Positions 24,191-35,841 are shown, counted from the stretch's first letter. The stretch: DNA of 64,000 nucleotides from Gymnothorax reevesii (GCA_029721435.1 CM056587.1:17864667-17928666); one strand, 5' to 3'. Made by a program: numbers and translations. The notes: generated by a model from the letters alone, not told the origin.

Positions 24191-24739
24191 CCTTACAAAT
24201 CATTAATATTTTGAGTGACTTGTGCTACAGCGGCTCTTTTGTCAGTTCAGACCAGACGGGAAAGCCTTCATTGCCCTGACGTGTCTTGGGCTCCCAAACA
24301 CCCAGCTCTGACCCACTCGTCTGGCCATGACGAATTAGTCCCACTCGAAAGCACTCCGGTCCCATCTCCCCCACAGCCAATATGTCAACAACGAAAACCA
24401 ACTGTTTGCTTACCATCAAAAGCTGGGGTCTGTCACATCCAGGAAAGCCTCTGTGTCTGCTTGCTTTTGGTTTGTTCCTGCACTTGTGTGCTTAATTAAA
24501 GCAATGAATTAGTTAAAGAGTCTGCAACGGTTGTTACAGCCGTGATGAACTGCTGATTAAACCAAAATCCGAAGAACCAGGAGACCTTCAGCTGTCAAGG
24601 ACTGAAGTTTGAGACCCCAGGTCTAAGGTCTGTCCGCAGACCTGATAATGTGCTATTGTTATAAATCAGTGTCATTTGCGTCATCTTTCGAGTGGTTTTA
24701 ATGCTTAGGTTCACTGGTGTATACCATACACAAATCAAA
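24191..24739. other. No recognised feature
   Basis: Short frames on both strands only. The stretch ctgaagtttgagaccccagg near 24602 resembles a piece of a common fish repeat but is too short to name. Confidence 0.45.
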
Positions 24740-24939
24740 AAGCAGTTGGGATGGTATACGAAATTAAAAATAAATTAAAAACCCATTGCACATGACTCCT
24801 ATAATAAATGTTCAGGGAGTGAAGATACCAAGTGACTGCTTCAGGTGTAATTTTGTCTCGTTCTTCCAGTGAAGTAGTAGTTCGGTACACAAGAGTAAAG
24901 GTCAACGTTGTTGCATCTTGCCAACAAAAATGTGCAACG

Positions 24940-25178
24940 TAGGGGAGACTGTGGTCCGATGAGCTATGGGGATCAATGAGCCATATCATTATTTTGCGAT
25001 CAATCGATGCCAAAGGTGTTTAAAATAGGCAAAATAGTGATATGGCTCATTGTCCCCATGACTCATCAGTCAATGATCAAACATTTTGCCTATTTTAAGC
25101 AGCTCTGTCATCGATTGATCGCAAAATAGAGGTATGGCTCATTGGTCCCCATGGCTCATCAGACCCCAGACTCCCCTA
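24940..25178. mobile_element. 239-bp palindromic MITE
   Basis: Left arm taggggagactgtggtccga...gatcaatgagccatatc. The right arm is its reverse complement, ending gaccccagactccccta. A matched inner pair (gcgatcaatcgatg and catcgattgatcgc) makes nearly the whole element a long hairpin. The TA at each end fits a TA target duplication. Confidence 0.9.
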
Positions 25179-25751
25179 CTCCACTGGGGACAAGTCGAGA
25201 CTGCAGGCAGGCCAGTCAAGCCATCGTACCCACTTCTTAGGCTTCCACGCCTTTGTAATTCATGGAGAATGTGGCTTTGCATCATCTTTTTGAAATATGC
25301 ATGGGCATTCCTGGAAAAAATGTCATCTTGCAAGCAGCATACGCTGCCTCAAAATCTGTGCACTTTTCTGCATTGATGGCGCCTTCACATGTGTGCAAGT
25401 TACCCCTGCCAAGGTCACTGAACCCTACACAATGATTTGAACGCGGCTTTTTAGACTTAATGCTCAAAGAAGTCCGGATGGTTCTTTTCTTCTTTGGGCC
25501 AGAACACGCAGCATCCATTTCTTCCAAAAGAGACCCGAGATACTGATTTGTCGGATCACAATTCACATTTCCACTTTGTGTCGGTACATCACAGATACCT
25601 TAGAGCCCAGAGAAGTTGACACCACTATTGTCCAGAGTCAACATAGACTTGTATTATGCACAATTAAGTTTTAAATGGCATTACTGGATGTAACTAGATG
25701 CTGTAGCACTTGACTAAGGTTGAGGGCATCGTTTTTCACGCTTGCAATGAT

Positions 25752-25894
25752 TTAAGCTGCTATCACACCGGACGCGAAACAAATTTTTCGCACAACAGAT
25801 TACATTCAAAGTCAATGCAAAGACTTTGCATCGACTTTGAATGTAATCTGTAGTGCGAAAAATTTGTTTTGCATCCGGTGTGAAAGCGGCTTAA
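25752..25894. mobile_element. Palindromic MITE, TTAA-type family, copy 2
   Basis: Same hairpin family as 2970-3110: gctgctatcacaccggacgcg on the left and cggtgtgaaagcggc on the right, with matching inner gaaacaaatttttcg and acagattacattc arms. Flanked on both sides by TTAA (25752-25755 and 25891-25894), so the target site is TTAA, as in piggyBac- or Kolobok-type transposition. Confidence 0.9.
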
Positions 25895-26199
25895 CTCATC
25901 TTTTTGCAGCCAAATTGGAAATTCTTGACCTGTCTTGGCTCCTGAAGGATGAGACCTTTCCTGAATATTTATTTTGTACCAAACCATGATTAATAACACC
26001 TCCTGACATCAGCCATTTCAAATCAAATCACTACTCAACTTTTTACCTGATTACTAATCCCAACATGCCCCATCCCTTCTTTTACTGGAATGCCTGACAG
26101 AGCTGAATGCCAGGACTGCATCTGTGTGCACAAATGTCAATGTCAAGTCCCACTAAGAGCAACTGTAATATATAGTCCATTTAAATATTCAAAGAGGCT

Positions 26200-27243
26200 T
26201 AATGAGGGGTGTTAGATTCTGCAGGTCTACATTGATCTTTTCTCACCATCTCCACAGTATCCTGTTCTGCCCTCCCTCTCTCTGTAGCCTCCTCATGAAA
26301 TTTCATTCTGAACCCGTTTGTTCCATCTCTTTCCAACATCCTTCTTTCACACCGAACGGCACCAGCTTCATGATGACCCCCTCCCCAGAGACAATAAACG
26401 CCCTGCACTTCCAGTAGCTCACAATCCTCTGCTGAGCTCCCATCATTACACCTTCTCCACTGACACATCTTTTTCCTTCATACTGCTGCCTACTGCCCAT
26501 AGTACTGACACAAAAGCACCCGAGTGGAGCCCTTTCACCCTGAAGCTTACATAATCTGCCAAAACCTGCACTCCTTTACAAACTCAAACATCACTGCCAT
26601 GCCATCTAGCTCCAATCCATCCATAGAACTTTTCAAATGCCTGCCTCCTCAGACTCTCTGAACCTTCAAGAAAGAATTGGGATTTCTCAGTAACAAACCT
26701 CTGATCACACCATTCACAGTAGACCAGTCAGTCACTGGAAAACAGGTCATACTCATCATGAGATCAAATTTTTTGGATCTTTGGAGCATTTTTAGTTTCA
26801 TTCTCACGCACTCTGCAATTATGATTCAATTTCTGAATTCTTAACAGCCTCCATATCACTAATCTCTTTCCTTACAAATCTCCTTACACAATGATAAACA
26901 CTTAAAGTTGTTGATTTCTCAACTTGCACCAATAACTTTTTGTTCTTTATTCTATATCCCTTGATCACATTTTCAATTCCTTGCTTTCTTTTTTCTTCAA
27001 AATCCACCCATGCACACTGACTCCATTTGTCCGTGATCCGAAATCCTGTTCAAAAACTACAATTTGAAATCTATAGGCAAACAATCTATCCAAGTTCAAA
27101 AATTTTTGCCAGCTAGGAGTCCACTGCTCGGCGAAAAAACCCATAACCTGCATCCCGAGTCCCTCAAACATTGTTTTTACAACACTACCACCCTCTGCTG
27201 GCATAACGACACAACTACATTGCACATTTGCAAAGTAACCCAT
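26200..27243 (-). mobile_element. LINE ORF1 relic with decayed zinc knuckle
   Basis: Minus-strand fragments read in order as a charged N-terminal part (26965-27243), a middle part with KGYRIKNKKLLVQVEKST and YHCVRRFVRKEI (26819-27007), and a C-terminal part with CLWGGGHHEAGAVRC (around 26340-26400). That last piece resembles a CCHC zinc knuckle, as in the ORF1 protein of I/Nimb-like fish LINEs, with cysteines lost. Stops and frameshifts separate the parts. The relic ends about 250 bp from the dph3 stop codon. Confidence 0.5.
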
Positions 27244-27248
27244 TTATT
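27243..27248 (-). terminator. Candidate dph3 polyadenylation signal
   Basis: The plus-strand bases tttatt read AATAAA on the minus strand, about 250 bases past the dph3 stop codon. This would give a 3' UTR of roughly 270 nt. An ATTAAA variant closer to the stop (near 27317) is an alternative. Confidence 0.4.
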
Positions 27249-27496
27249 TTCAAGGGTTTAAAATGCAAGCAATAAATCCAGTAGACAGATGTCTGCATAG
27301 AGCAGTAAACCTGGTATTTAATAAATATAAATACAAAAAACATTCAATAAAAACACAAACGGTTGGGCCCCACTAAAATGGGAGTGCGCGCGTGGAGTAT
27401 TGATACAAACAGACAAAGCCAGAGTTCATGTTGTAACAGGGAAACACCTTAAGGCTTTAGTGTCAGAGGAAAGCTTTGATGGAAAATTCCATATTT

Positions 27497-27568
27497 TCAG
27501 CTCTTCAGCACCTCTAATTTGTCTTCTCTGGCGGGAGCTTCAATCACTTCACCGGACATGAACGCCTC
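27497..27568 (-). CDS. dph3: dph3 exon 3 (residues 62-84) and stop
   Basis: Follows the acceptor tttatcctcag. Encodes [12 protein letters not shown] and a diverged charged tail ending LKS before TGA. The match to the family ([14 protein letters not shown]) supports the splice choice. Confidence 0.93.
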   Translation of the reverse strand, partial: EAFMSGEVIEAPAREDKLEVLKS

Positions 27569-29097
27569 CTGAGGATAAAATCAACAGTCAAGGTCTGGCA
27601 CCGATTTACTTCCACTTCTGATGACATTCGCACAATCACAAGTTACACATTAACGCGAGCAACGACCTAATGCTACCTTACAATAATCTTAAATTCTCAT
27701 TATAATGTTTATCCGCTCTAGGGATGGCAAATTTGAAGCTTCGAAACGTTTCAAAGCATTCAAACAATTGTTTTGAAACATTTTGAAAAAAAAAAAGCTT
27801 TAACTTATTGACACATTTGAAAGAGTACCTGGTAAGCTTTAGAATATCTATCTATATACGTGGTGTATTGAACAACTGTAGCTAAATCTTGTTTGAACCG
27901 GAGGTGATAAAAAGTTTTGAAACCGTTCGAACTTAGTCACTCACACGCGTCGAAGCTCACATTTTCTATCAATCAGGATTTATTCAAATAAATAGTTACA
28001 ACGAATAGCACACAGTTGTTTGTTTAGCAAATATAAAATATAAAAAACATAAATACGAGTAAATAGCTTTATACTTGAGAAGGTTTATCTCCCTCGGCTT
28101 TACCCGTAAGTTACACATTCATACAAGTCGCAAATTTACTGCTCAACCTTGCGTAATAAAAATCTGTAAACTCAGCTTCCGGTGACAGTAGCGTTTTGAA
28201 AAATGTTAATGAGTTTAAGTTTAAGATGACTGAGCAGCTCAAACATCACCACCGGGAGATGAGATATTCAGACACACAAATTAACAGCATTTAATACGTA
28301 CGGAACCCCTTCGTTTAAACACGCTTTGTCCCCCCCCCCCAAGGACCACATTGGAAATAATTACTTATTTGAGGACTTTGTTGCGTTATCCTGGCAATTT
28401 TTTCTCTATTGTGGATGTTCGGTCGTTTCTATTTTATTGTCACACATTATATTATGTTTTAGCTCGCCAAATAAATCTAATCTGAACCATACCGAGCTGC
28501 CAGCGAGCATCATCAAAGCAGCGAGCTGACTTCAGCTTAACCACACACTAAAACCAGTGACTCACACACCTTGTCATAAATTACTTTCACAAGCAAAGAG
28601 CAACTCGGACATGTAGCTACTTCTTCGCCATTCTCCAAATCTTCCTGCGAGAAAGAAGAAATACATGCATCAGTATTTAAAGTAACCATTCGGAGGGAGA
28701 AGAGAAGTGTTAACTGGATAAGAAGCTACGCAGACAGTGTTAAGTCATGATTACCAAACCACTCGCTCACTTAACCGCGTCACAGACCTTTGACACACAT
28801 GTTTTACACGGGCAAAATCAATGGTGATTTTAAACAGACGCATAGCTGTACTCTGGTCATAATGACAAAATTATTCCCCAGCTAACTAGCTACAATAACT
28901 TTACGCACACAAACAGAATTACATAAATACTCTGGGATGGCTAGGCTAGCTAACGAGCAAGAGCCAGTGGCTACAGTAAGTTAGCTTACCTTGGTAATTT
29001 CGAATTTGTCTCCACAAGGACACGGATAATAGTAGGTTTCCGTTTCCTCGTCATATTCAAAATCTTCTATCTCTACTTCGTCGTGAAAAACAGACAT
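27497..29097 (-). CDS. dph3: Diphthamide biosynthesis protein 3 (CSL zinc finger)
   Basis: Complete three-exon gene, joined as 29097-28990, 28644-28570 and 27568-27497, encoding 84 residues; the human protein has 82. DPH3 (yeast Kti11) is a small iron/zinc protein that passes electrons to the radical-SAM enzyme DPH1-DPH2, which starts diphthamide formation on elongation factor 2; it also serves Elongator-dependent tRNA modification. The N-terminus ([17 protein letters not shown]) is nearly identical to the vertebrate family. Metal ligands Cys26, Cys28, Cys48 and Cys51 are all present, the last within the C-S-L signature. Both introns are phase 0 with GT/AG ends. The C-terminal tail after VIYDK is diverged and lacks the usual KELVKC-like end. 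The intact frame and real introns rule out a processed copy. Confidence 0.97.
27569..28569. other. dph3 intron 2, A/T-rich with repeat-like patches
   Basis: Contains agcttcgaaacgtttcaaagc (near 27737) and cacgcgtcgaagctcac (near 27945), reminiscent of fish hAT-type repeat ends but not well enough matched to call an element. A C-run is at 28331-28340. The plus-strand frame at 28326-28529 is not considered a gene. Confidence 0.4.
28570..28644 (-). CDS. dph3: dph3 exon 2 (residues 37-61)
   Basis: Follows the acceptor ttctcgcag and ends GACAAG before the donor gtgtgt. Encodes [20 protein letters not shown] and then VIYDK, with the second metal-binding pair. Confidence 0.97.
28990..29097 (-). CDS. 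dph3: dph3 exon 1 (residues 1-36)
   Basis: Starts at the ATG at 29097 and ends ATTACCAAG before the donor gtaagc. It encodes the acidic N-terminus and the first metal-binding pair (PCPCGD). Reading continues in phase 0 into exon 2. Confidence 0.97.
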
Positions 29098-29210
29098 TTT
29101 AAAGAGGATGATACTTAAAATCCTAGTCAGGACCAAAATGAATCATAGCCGACATGTGTTCAGCCCACAGCCAACCCAGTTTACGTTCCACGCATGTTCT
29201 GAATCTGTCC

Positions 29211-29233
29211 TGTAGCATTATGGGAAATGAAGT
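29211..29233 (-). promoter_or_regulatory. ZNF143/STAF-like promoter motif upstream of dph3
   Basis: On the minus strand the sequence reads cttcatttcccataatgcta. This is close to the ACTACAATTCCCAGAATGC consensus bound by ZNF143/STAF in many housekeeping promoters. It lies about 115 bp upstream of the dph3 ATG, the expected place for a core promoter element. Binding is inferred from the motif only. Confidence 0.55.
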
Positions 29234-29239
29234 TTTGAT

Positions 29240-31090
29240 CATTTCACAGGATCATTTTAGTCTCGAAAAGCCAGCCGTCGGTCATAAATTCATGATCATA
29301 TCTGAACATTAAACATGACATTGAGGACCATCTTTTCGACTGATTATCTTGTCATGCCATGACGATGTGAGGCTAGTTCTTAATAGAAAACGATAACCAG
29401 TGTTTTAAAAACAATACCATTCTCCCACTAGCCATAATTTGTATAATATCATGCAAAACAGCGCTGGCTAGACAGAAAATATTATATAATAATGTATTAG
29501 GCAACAAATGATCTGGGACAGGAGCTCATTCTACATGAATTACCGGCTCACCATTTGCATGACATTTGGCAAGGATGCCACCACTACTTTCCCATAGATA
29601 AGAGGAGGTGGTTAAAGTGGCGACTGCGCAGTGCTAGTAGAGGTGTGGAAATACAATGAGATAGTTTAATTTATTTATGTATTTATCGATTTATTGTGGT
29701 CACCCAATTGTCCAAACTGAGGGAACTGAATTGTTGACATTACAGGTTGTATGTTATTAATCACCTGTTTAATAAATACCACACTTTGTGTAACAGACAG
29801 TAAATGTTATTGTTATTGCCTAAAAAAAATATAATTGCCTATTATGAACTTCATTGCATTTTAGTAGGAAATAGAACATGTTTTGTTAATTTAAAATCAA
29901 TTTTATTTCTATCTTTTCTCTTTAAAACATATGTTGAGGTCAACTGTAAATAGAAGAATATTTGCATGAAATTAAACTGAAGTTAGTTCAATAGAATTTG
30001 AAGGTGATGGAATCCTTTCCAAACTTATAGTTAAACATGCTTGCAGGTTTTAATTGGATAAATACAGGTTTTTTTCTCTCTGAAAAGTAATGATCTATTG
30101 CACAGGGCTGTTAAAAAGCTAGATTTTGTAATCCATCAAAGCATAAATGAAAAAAAGACCTCCCAGCATACCATTAAAATATATCAATGCAATAAAAACA
30201 TTTCATTTCTATTCCCTTTCTCTTGCAGAACTAAACCACTAGATGGTGCAACACAACAGAAGAATTTATTTCCATTTTCTGACGCTTCTCATGGCGTAGT
30301 ATTACGGTGAAACATTTTAGCTCTGAACTTGGTTCTTGCAAAATAATAATTAACCGAACTATGAGTTCACAAATATTTTTAAAATTACTGTTAATTTGAA
30401 ATCCTTTATTGAGGGAATTGATCCATGCAAAGTTATCGCCAGCAATGTCAGTACATTTCATGGTAATTGGCATCCCCAGTCTCAGTGCAGCTAACAGGGA
30501 TGAATGGAAATTAACAGCGCGAACTTAGCGCACTATGGGAAATTGCTTTGAAATGTCTGCGACAGCAGAATGGAAAGAGATACAGTTTTAGAAAATATAC
30601 ACATTTCCGGCATACTTTTGGATGGATGGAGTCGGAGGAGGTCCAGAGGCATCTATCCGAGCTTATCCCTCTGCCTGATTAAAGACAACAGACTTATCGC
30701 TGAGTACAGTCACGCCAGTAGGAAACGCCCTCAATTCAGTATGCCAAGCGAGTATATCTGGAGATGGATTATATCTGGGTTCATCCAGACAAGCCTCTGT
30801 GGACTCTCTGAATCAGAAAACAGGGCACAGTTCCCCAAGTGGATAAATTGCATTATGCTTCTCCCAAATGTCTTCTGTGCAGTGACAAGAAACTGAATGA
30901 TGCACTGATGTGACCCGTCACGTCCCCTTGCGGTGACCGGCTCAGCGAACGTGTGCTCTCTACATTAGTATTGAGGAGATCATATTATCCGCTCTGCGCG
31001 TCACTGTCTCTAGACCGTGAAAAGGTTGGGTCAACTGCTCACATGCAGAATATCAAGACCAATAATCCTATATTTTCAAGCACATCCTTT
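29240..31090. other. Intergenic, no gene recognised
   Basis: I looked for a divergent partner of dph3 here and found no recognisable exon. A plus-strand frame at 30570-30896 (108 codons) has no domain that I recognise. The sequence is mostly A/T-rich. Confidence 0.5.
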
Positions 31091-31099
31091 TGAGGCAAC

Positions 31100-32010
31100 C
31101 ACAGCAATCAAGTGCTTTTATTTATTTGTTTCTCTGAGTGGTACTTTCACAGGTCTACTGTCTGGCACTCTGTTCTTGAGCAAACTGCTCTAGTTCCCTT
31201 TGATTTGATAGGTGTCTTATCCCAAATATAATTTTCAGCTCATTCCATAGATGTTCATTTGGATTCCGATCAGGACTCATAGCAGGCCACCACAGGACGG
31301 TCCAATATTTTCGCTGACACTGGGGAGTATGTTTCGCTCTAGAATACCATGGTAATCTTCCGAATTAATTTCTCAGCGCACAAATTCCAAGCACCCTGTG
31401 TCAAGTCAAGTCAAGTCAAGTTTATTTATAAAGCACATTTAAAACAACAGAGTTGAACCAAAGTGCTGTACAGATGCAGTAAAGCAGCCTCGTAACATAA
31501 CTGACCCTCCTTCTTGCTTCACAGTAGGCCTAATTATCCAGTCTTTGAAAGCTTTCTTCTTATATAAACATAAAGCTTATTTATATTTCTTATTTTATTT
31601 AATCTGTCCAAAGCACATTCTCTCAGAGGCTTGTCAATATGCATTTTAGCACACTCCAATCTGCCTTTATGTTTTTCTTTCAAAAGAAGAATCTTCCTGG
31701 GTCATCTTCTGTGAAGTCCACTTTCACTTAAACATTGACAAATGTGCAAGCAGACACTGTTGTACCTTAATATTGGAGGTTAGCTTGCATCTGTTTATAA
31801 GTTTTCCTTGGTTGTCTTTACCCCATTTGGTTCATCTTTCAGGGGTTTTATTTGTCTCGTGGCCACCTCCAGGGAGGTTGGCTACAGTTTCACAAATGTT
31901 GCCTCTTAATAATATTGAAAACTCTGGTCACTGGAACATCAAGCTGGGTGGAGATGGGCTCATTTACCTTCATCGTGCCTTGTGATAATTTCCTTCCTTA
32001 TCTCCTCAAC
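31100..32010 (-). mobile_element. Tc1-like transposon relic
   Basis: On the minus strand, bases around 31230-31275 encode NPNEHLWNEL, a decayed form of the conserved NPIEHLWxxL block containing the last catalytic Glu of Tc1 transposases. Downstream sequence toward 32010 has the texture of the same transposase gene. It is interrupted around 31398-31490 by an unrelated repeat. The ends are approximate. Confidence 0.65.
31398..31490 (+). repeat. TCAAG repeat plus common fish repeat fragment
   Basis: Four tandem gtcaa/tcaag units lead into tttatttataaagcacattt and gaaccaaagtgctgtacag. This arrangement recurs in fish genomes as a short interspersed repeat. It sits inside the Tc1-like relic. Confidence 0.7.
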
Positions 32011-33045
32011 CCCTTTGCGCAGATATAGACGCCGGCGTCCGGTAATCCCGAAATTAAATTCCTAAATAATTTTCTAATTTTTAAATTGAATTTTCAAATG
32101 TTTAGCTTCACTGGAACAATTTTCCAGAGTCTCTGTGACACAAATACTGAGTTACAAAGCCTAAATAGGCTTATACATAACAGGAAAAAATTGGCATAAT
32201 TTGTATTCTGCAGGGTTAAACTACTCTCTTTTTTTTTGCCCATACTCCAATTGGTCTCCATATTCTGGTGGTAGGGTAGGGACCAAGATAAATGACCATT
32301 TTCAGTGAAAATCCCTTCTCCAGTCATACCAAACAGCACAGGGAATACTTTCCCCCCATTCCTTTAGATTAAATTGACTTGTTATAGGATTGAAGACTCC
32401 TGAGATACTATTCAAAGGAAATGGTCTGTTTGAAATACCTCCTCAGATCAATTTTCATTTTTTATTTTTCAGGGGTATCAACAATTTTGTTGGGCCATTT
32501 TTGAATATCTCCGTAGAATTCTTTTGACAGTTTATTTATTTTATTCTTTGGTAAAACAAAAGCATGCAGGTATGTGAAAGACCTTTTTCAACACTTTTTA
32601 AGAAGAATAGAGCATTGCTTCAGTGAGCTGTACGCACACCAACACTTTTGACCACATATACATACATTTGAGTGACCCTCTTTGTCAGTATCTCACGTTT
32701 AATCATGGAGGGATTTCTGAAGCAGTATTACATTACTATAGTGGTCTTATTCTCCCTGGTTAGGTGCTACATAAAAGATATCTAATGCTTTATAAAGCTC
32801 ACTCATAACTGATGAGAGTATGCTTTATTTTTGGTGCCTTGGTACTCACAGAAGTTGGTGGTCCTTTCAACATAGGCAAAGCTTCTTCATGTGTGTTTTT
32901 TTCATTGACTGTTTATTGCCTGCCTGTCTGAACAGTTTAGTCTTTTTTATATTAGATAAAATTTGGATATATGAGGAATACACAGTTTTTAAATGTTGAT
33001 TTTTCTCATTAATGAGGCACACTCTGAAAACCAAAGCTGTGTGCT
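32011..33045. other. Intergenic, no gene recognised
   Basis: A/T-rich. The stretch caccaacacttttgaccacatatac near 32638 resembles a mariner-type terminal repeat, but I could not find its partner. Confidence 0.4.
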
Positions 33046-33144
33046 AACATTCCCCCCCCAAGGAGCACGTATTGTCCTGAATTGAACAAGTTTGGAGCAC
33101 GAAAAGAAATTCAGGAGCACACATCTATAATATATATGAGGTCG

Positions 33145-33145
<1 letters not shown>

Positions 33146-33178
<33 letters not shown>
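33146..33178 (+). repeat. (TG)n microsatellite
   Basis: Uninterrupted TG run. The flanking sequence (33050-33430), with ccgattatcgccaaatttggcg, is CpG-richer than its surroundings and probably belongs to a dispersed repeat containing this microsatellite. Confidence 0.95.
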
Positions 33179-33180
<2 letters not shown>

Positions 33181-33719
33181 ACGTTTTTCTCCTACTTTTC
33201 TCAACCGATTATCGCCAAATTTGGCGTGAATATCTACTTGGACACCAGGAAGGACTTGACGTCGCCCGATTTTTGAAAAACGGTCACACACGCCAAAGAA
33301 ATGGCAATCTCACTCCGGGTAGCGGGTAAACTTATATGACCTGATGCGCGTAGCAATATCCGGTTGCACCGCTAGGAGCCGCAATGTCCTTATGAACGAG
33401 CGTTGAGGTTACCTGCGAGCAGGCTATCTTGTTTGCGATGGGGCCGAGGGAGTGATAAGACAGCCTGCACGAAAGCCAGGCTTTTGAGAGGGCACCGCGT
33501 TCGTCCACGAATGCAGCATTCTGATTACTCAAACTTGACAGCTCCCAAATTCAAATTTGACAGTTGAACACTCGCAGGGCTGGCGTTAGACCTGAAAATT
33601 TGGCGGCAATTATTGACAAAAATTAGTCCTGTCTGATTCTAGATGGTTTCCCTTGATTAACACATTTTCCAATTCAACAATAATCAACTGGCAATTGAAG
33701 ACACGGCTTCTCTCCCTCA

Positions 33720-33825
33720 TGCGATCTAAAGAGAGAGTGAGCAAGCAAGAGAGAGAGATAATGTGCGTGCGTGTGTGTGTGTGTGTGTATGTGCGTAAAA
33801 GAGAGAGACAGAGAGAGAGCTTGTA
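33720..33825 (+). repeat. GA/GT low-complexity stretch
   Basis: Alternating gagagaga and gtgtgtgt runs. The Ser/Leu- and His/Thr-rich minus-strand frame here is an artefact. Confidence 0.85.
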
Positions 33826-34039
33826 AGACTATACTTGTGAGGACCACTTCTTGAAAACCCACAGATGGTTTGCAGACATTTAGGCTATGAGGAAATTTTG
33901 GGTGGTCATTACAGAGGATAACAGAGAATTACAGCTCATTAGTTAAAGGGTTACTGTTACAGTTGGGTTTAGGTTATTATTTGGGACCCTGAAAGAATTT
34001 TTGGGGGGAAATGCCCTCCAAAGCCTACTTGCCCGGAAA

Positions 34040-34060
34040 AATAAATAAATAAATAAATCG
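34040..34060 (+). repeat. (AAAT)n short tetranucleotide run
   Basis: About five AAAT/AATA units inside otherwise unassigned sequence. Confidence 0.8.
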
Positions 34061-34897
34061 CCGCACTTCACTGGATTTGGGCAACATTGCTAACAAACGA
34101 TGTTACCGCAATCACACTTCTTGCGTGAATGATAGAGATCTGAAGATAGAGATCTTGGGTGAATGATAGAGAGCTGAAACAATAACCAGCCAATCACGTG
34201 GCAAAATGAAATCTTCCAACTCACGTAGATGATTGGCTTTTTTATGGTATCAATTATACACTGAGGGAAATTTATACGTTTAAACCTGTCAGAATTTGCT
34301 TGCACCATGCACCTAAAATTTTGTTTTTGTTTATTAAAATTTTATTTTTGTTTTATTTGTTTTATGTTCTGAAGTCATGCAACACGTTTTCGAGTGCATT
34401 TTCCATTATTTTAACCGGACCATTTATTTTTGTACCTAGCCCAACCGCAGAGCCCAGAGGTACATTAGTCAGTGTTTGAGCTGCAAAAATAAATTTCATC
34501 AAAACCACTCCAACAGCAAGCCAGTGTGACACAAGACTTCTCCAAATGACAAAACTGCAGTCAGACTACATCAGAGCTTCCATGGCAGAAGATTAATCAT
34601 AGCAAGTACGGAGTCCTCATGTTGAAAATACATATAGGAAGGTTAGTATTTGGACAGAGGCATAAATCCTGCTTAATCTTGAGGGCTGTACGGCTCACTT
34701 GAAGTGGATGTAAATTCCCTTTAAGTTGACAGACTTCACTTTGTGTTTTCACATCCATATGGAGCAAACTGACAGGAAATGCATCCCTGTAAAATTGTGT
34801 CCCGATCCAATTACTCGCAGACCCCTCCGTCAATAAAAAAGGAGCATTAGTCTAGTCTGTAGTAACACATTGATGAGATTCCCAAAATTTGAAATTG

Positions 34898-35285
34898 ACC
34901 CTTTAAACTCTAATTTTTCCCTTAAGTAGATTCAAAGTTAGAAAAACATTCTTTTTCTCATATTATAAGAAATGTCACATACATATTCTGTTTGCTAGTC
35001 GCAGCACTTCACTGAAGCTGACTGTATATCACACTTAAACCAAGAGAAATATTCAAACCCAGGACGCCTTAATTTTATGGCCACAGCATTACAACAAAAG
35101 GAAGATATTTACATATTGTGCATCATTTTATACACATTTCCCTGTAATACAGCAAGATATATTTGGGATCATTGGAAGCCTCTGGATCTCCACTAGAATA
35201 TAAGATAGGCTTGAAGTTCCAAAGGTTTGAAGCTCAGCTGCATTTGATGGACCCATATGTGGGTCCACAGTTTTTAATTCACGTT
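34898..35285 (+). repeat. Dispersed repeat, degraded copy of 39105-39508
   Basis: Collinear with 39105-39508 over nearly its whole length. Shared anchors are aactctaattttt, cagcacttcactgaagct, gaaatattcaaa and ccctgtaat. Its ends are worn: the TTAACCCC/GGGGTTAA termini of the other copy are no longer clear. Non-coding. Confidence 0.8.
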
Positions 35286-35841
35286 TTTCAGTGGCGTTCA
35301 CGACTATATGAAGACTAGAACCATTTAACAACGCTAAAATTAGAATTCAGAAATAATAACACTCGTAAAGAAGGCTTTGGTTGAATCAGGCTTGTCCGAG
35401 GGGACTGTAGCAGCAGCAGCCTTATTTTGTTATGACCTGCGTGTTGTGTTTCAGGGTTCTGGCCTTTGGCCAGAACAGTATTCATGGTTTTAACAGTTTC
35501 ATGTTTCAAGATTCCATAGTTCATAGTTTCATGGTTCATAGTTCATGTCAGTTTTCGCATTCCATGTTTTTACTTTTCCATGTTTTTGTTTTTGCCAGGT
35601 CTGCCATGCCACTCCACCGCTTGTCTGCGTTCCGCCCCGTGCCTTCGTTGTTGCACTTTTCAGAGCTCTGGTTGGCTTTGGTATTTCCCCTTCCTTCTGT
35701 GCTGTGCTGATTCAGGGCTCTCTAAGCTTAATTGGCAATTAACTGTTTTTAAGTTACTAACATTTACTAACACTCACTGGGTGGTGTAATTCTTAGATAG
35801 GCACATTACTAATACTACTAATTTAGACAGGGAGTTTATTG

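Larger units (their letters stand above)
24740..26100 (-). mobile_element. Tc1/mariner relic carrying two MITEs
   Basis: Segments align by eye with the 15976-17291 element. For example ggggacaagtcgagactgca (about 25185) matches ggggacacatcaggactgca there, and the N-terminal fragment VWYKINIQERSHPSG corresponds to IWFKSSIQERPKSLG. The copy is interrupted by hairpin elements at 24940-25178 and 25752-25894. The frames are broken. Terminal repeats are too decayed to set exact ends. Confidence 0.75.

Noticed and set aside
29240..31090. Divergent neighbour gene sharing the dph3 promoter (as in mammals)
   Set aside because: No exon of such a gene could be recognised in this stretch.
35432..35789. 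Overlapping Phe/Leu-rich frames on the plus strand
   Set aside because: The sequence is T/C-rich and adjoins a probable LTR; no domain is present.
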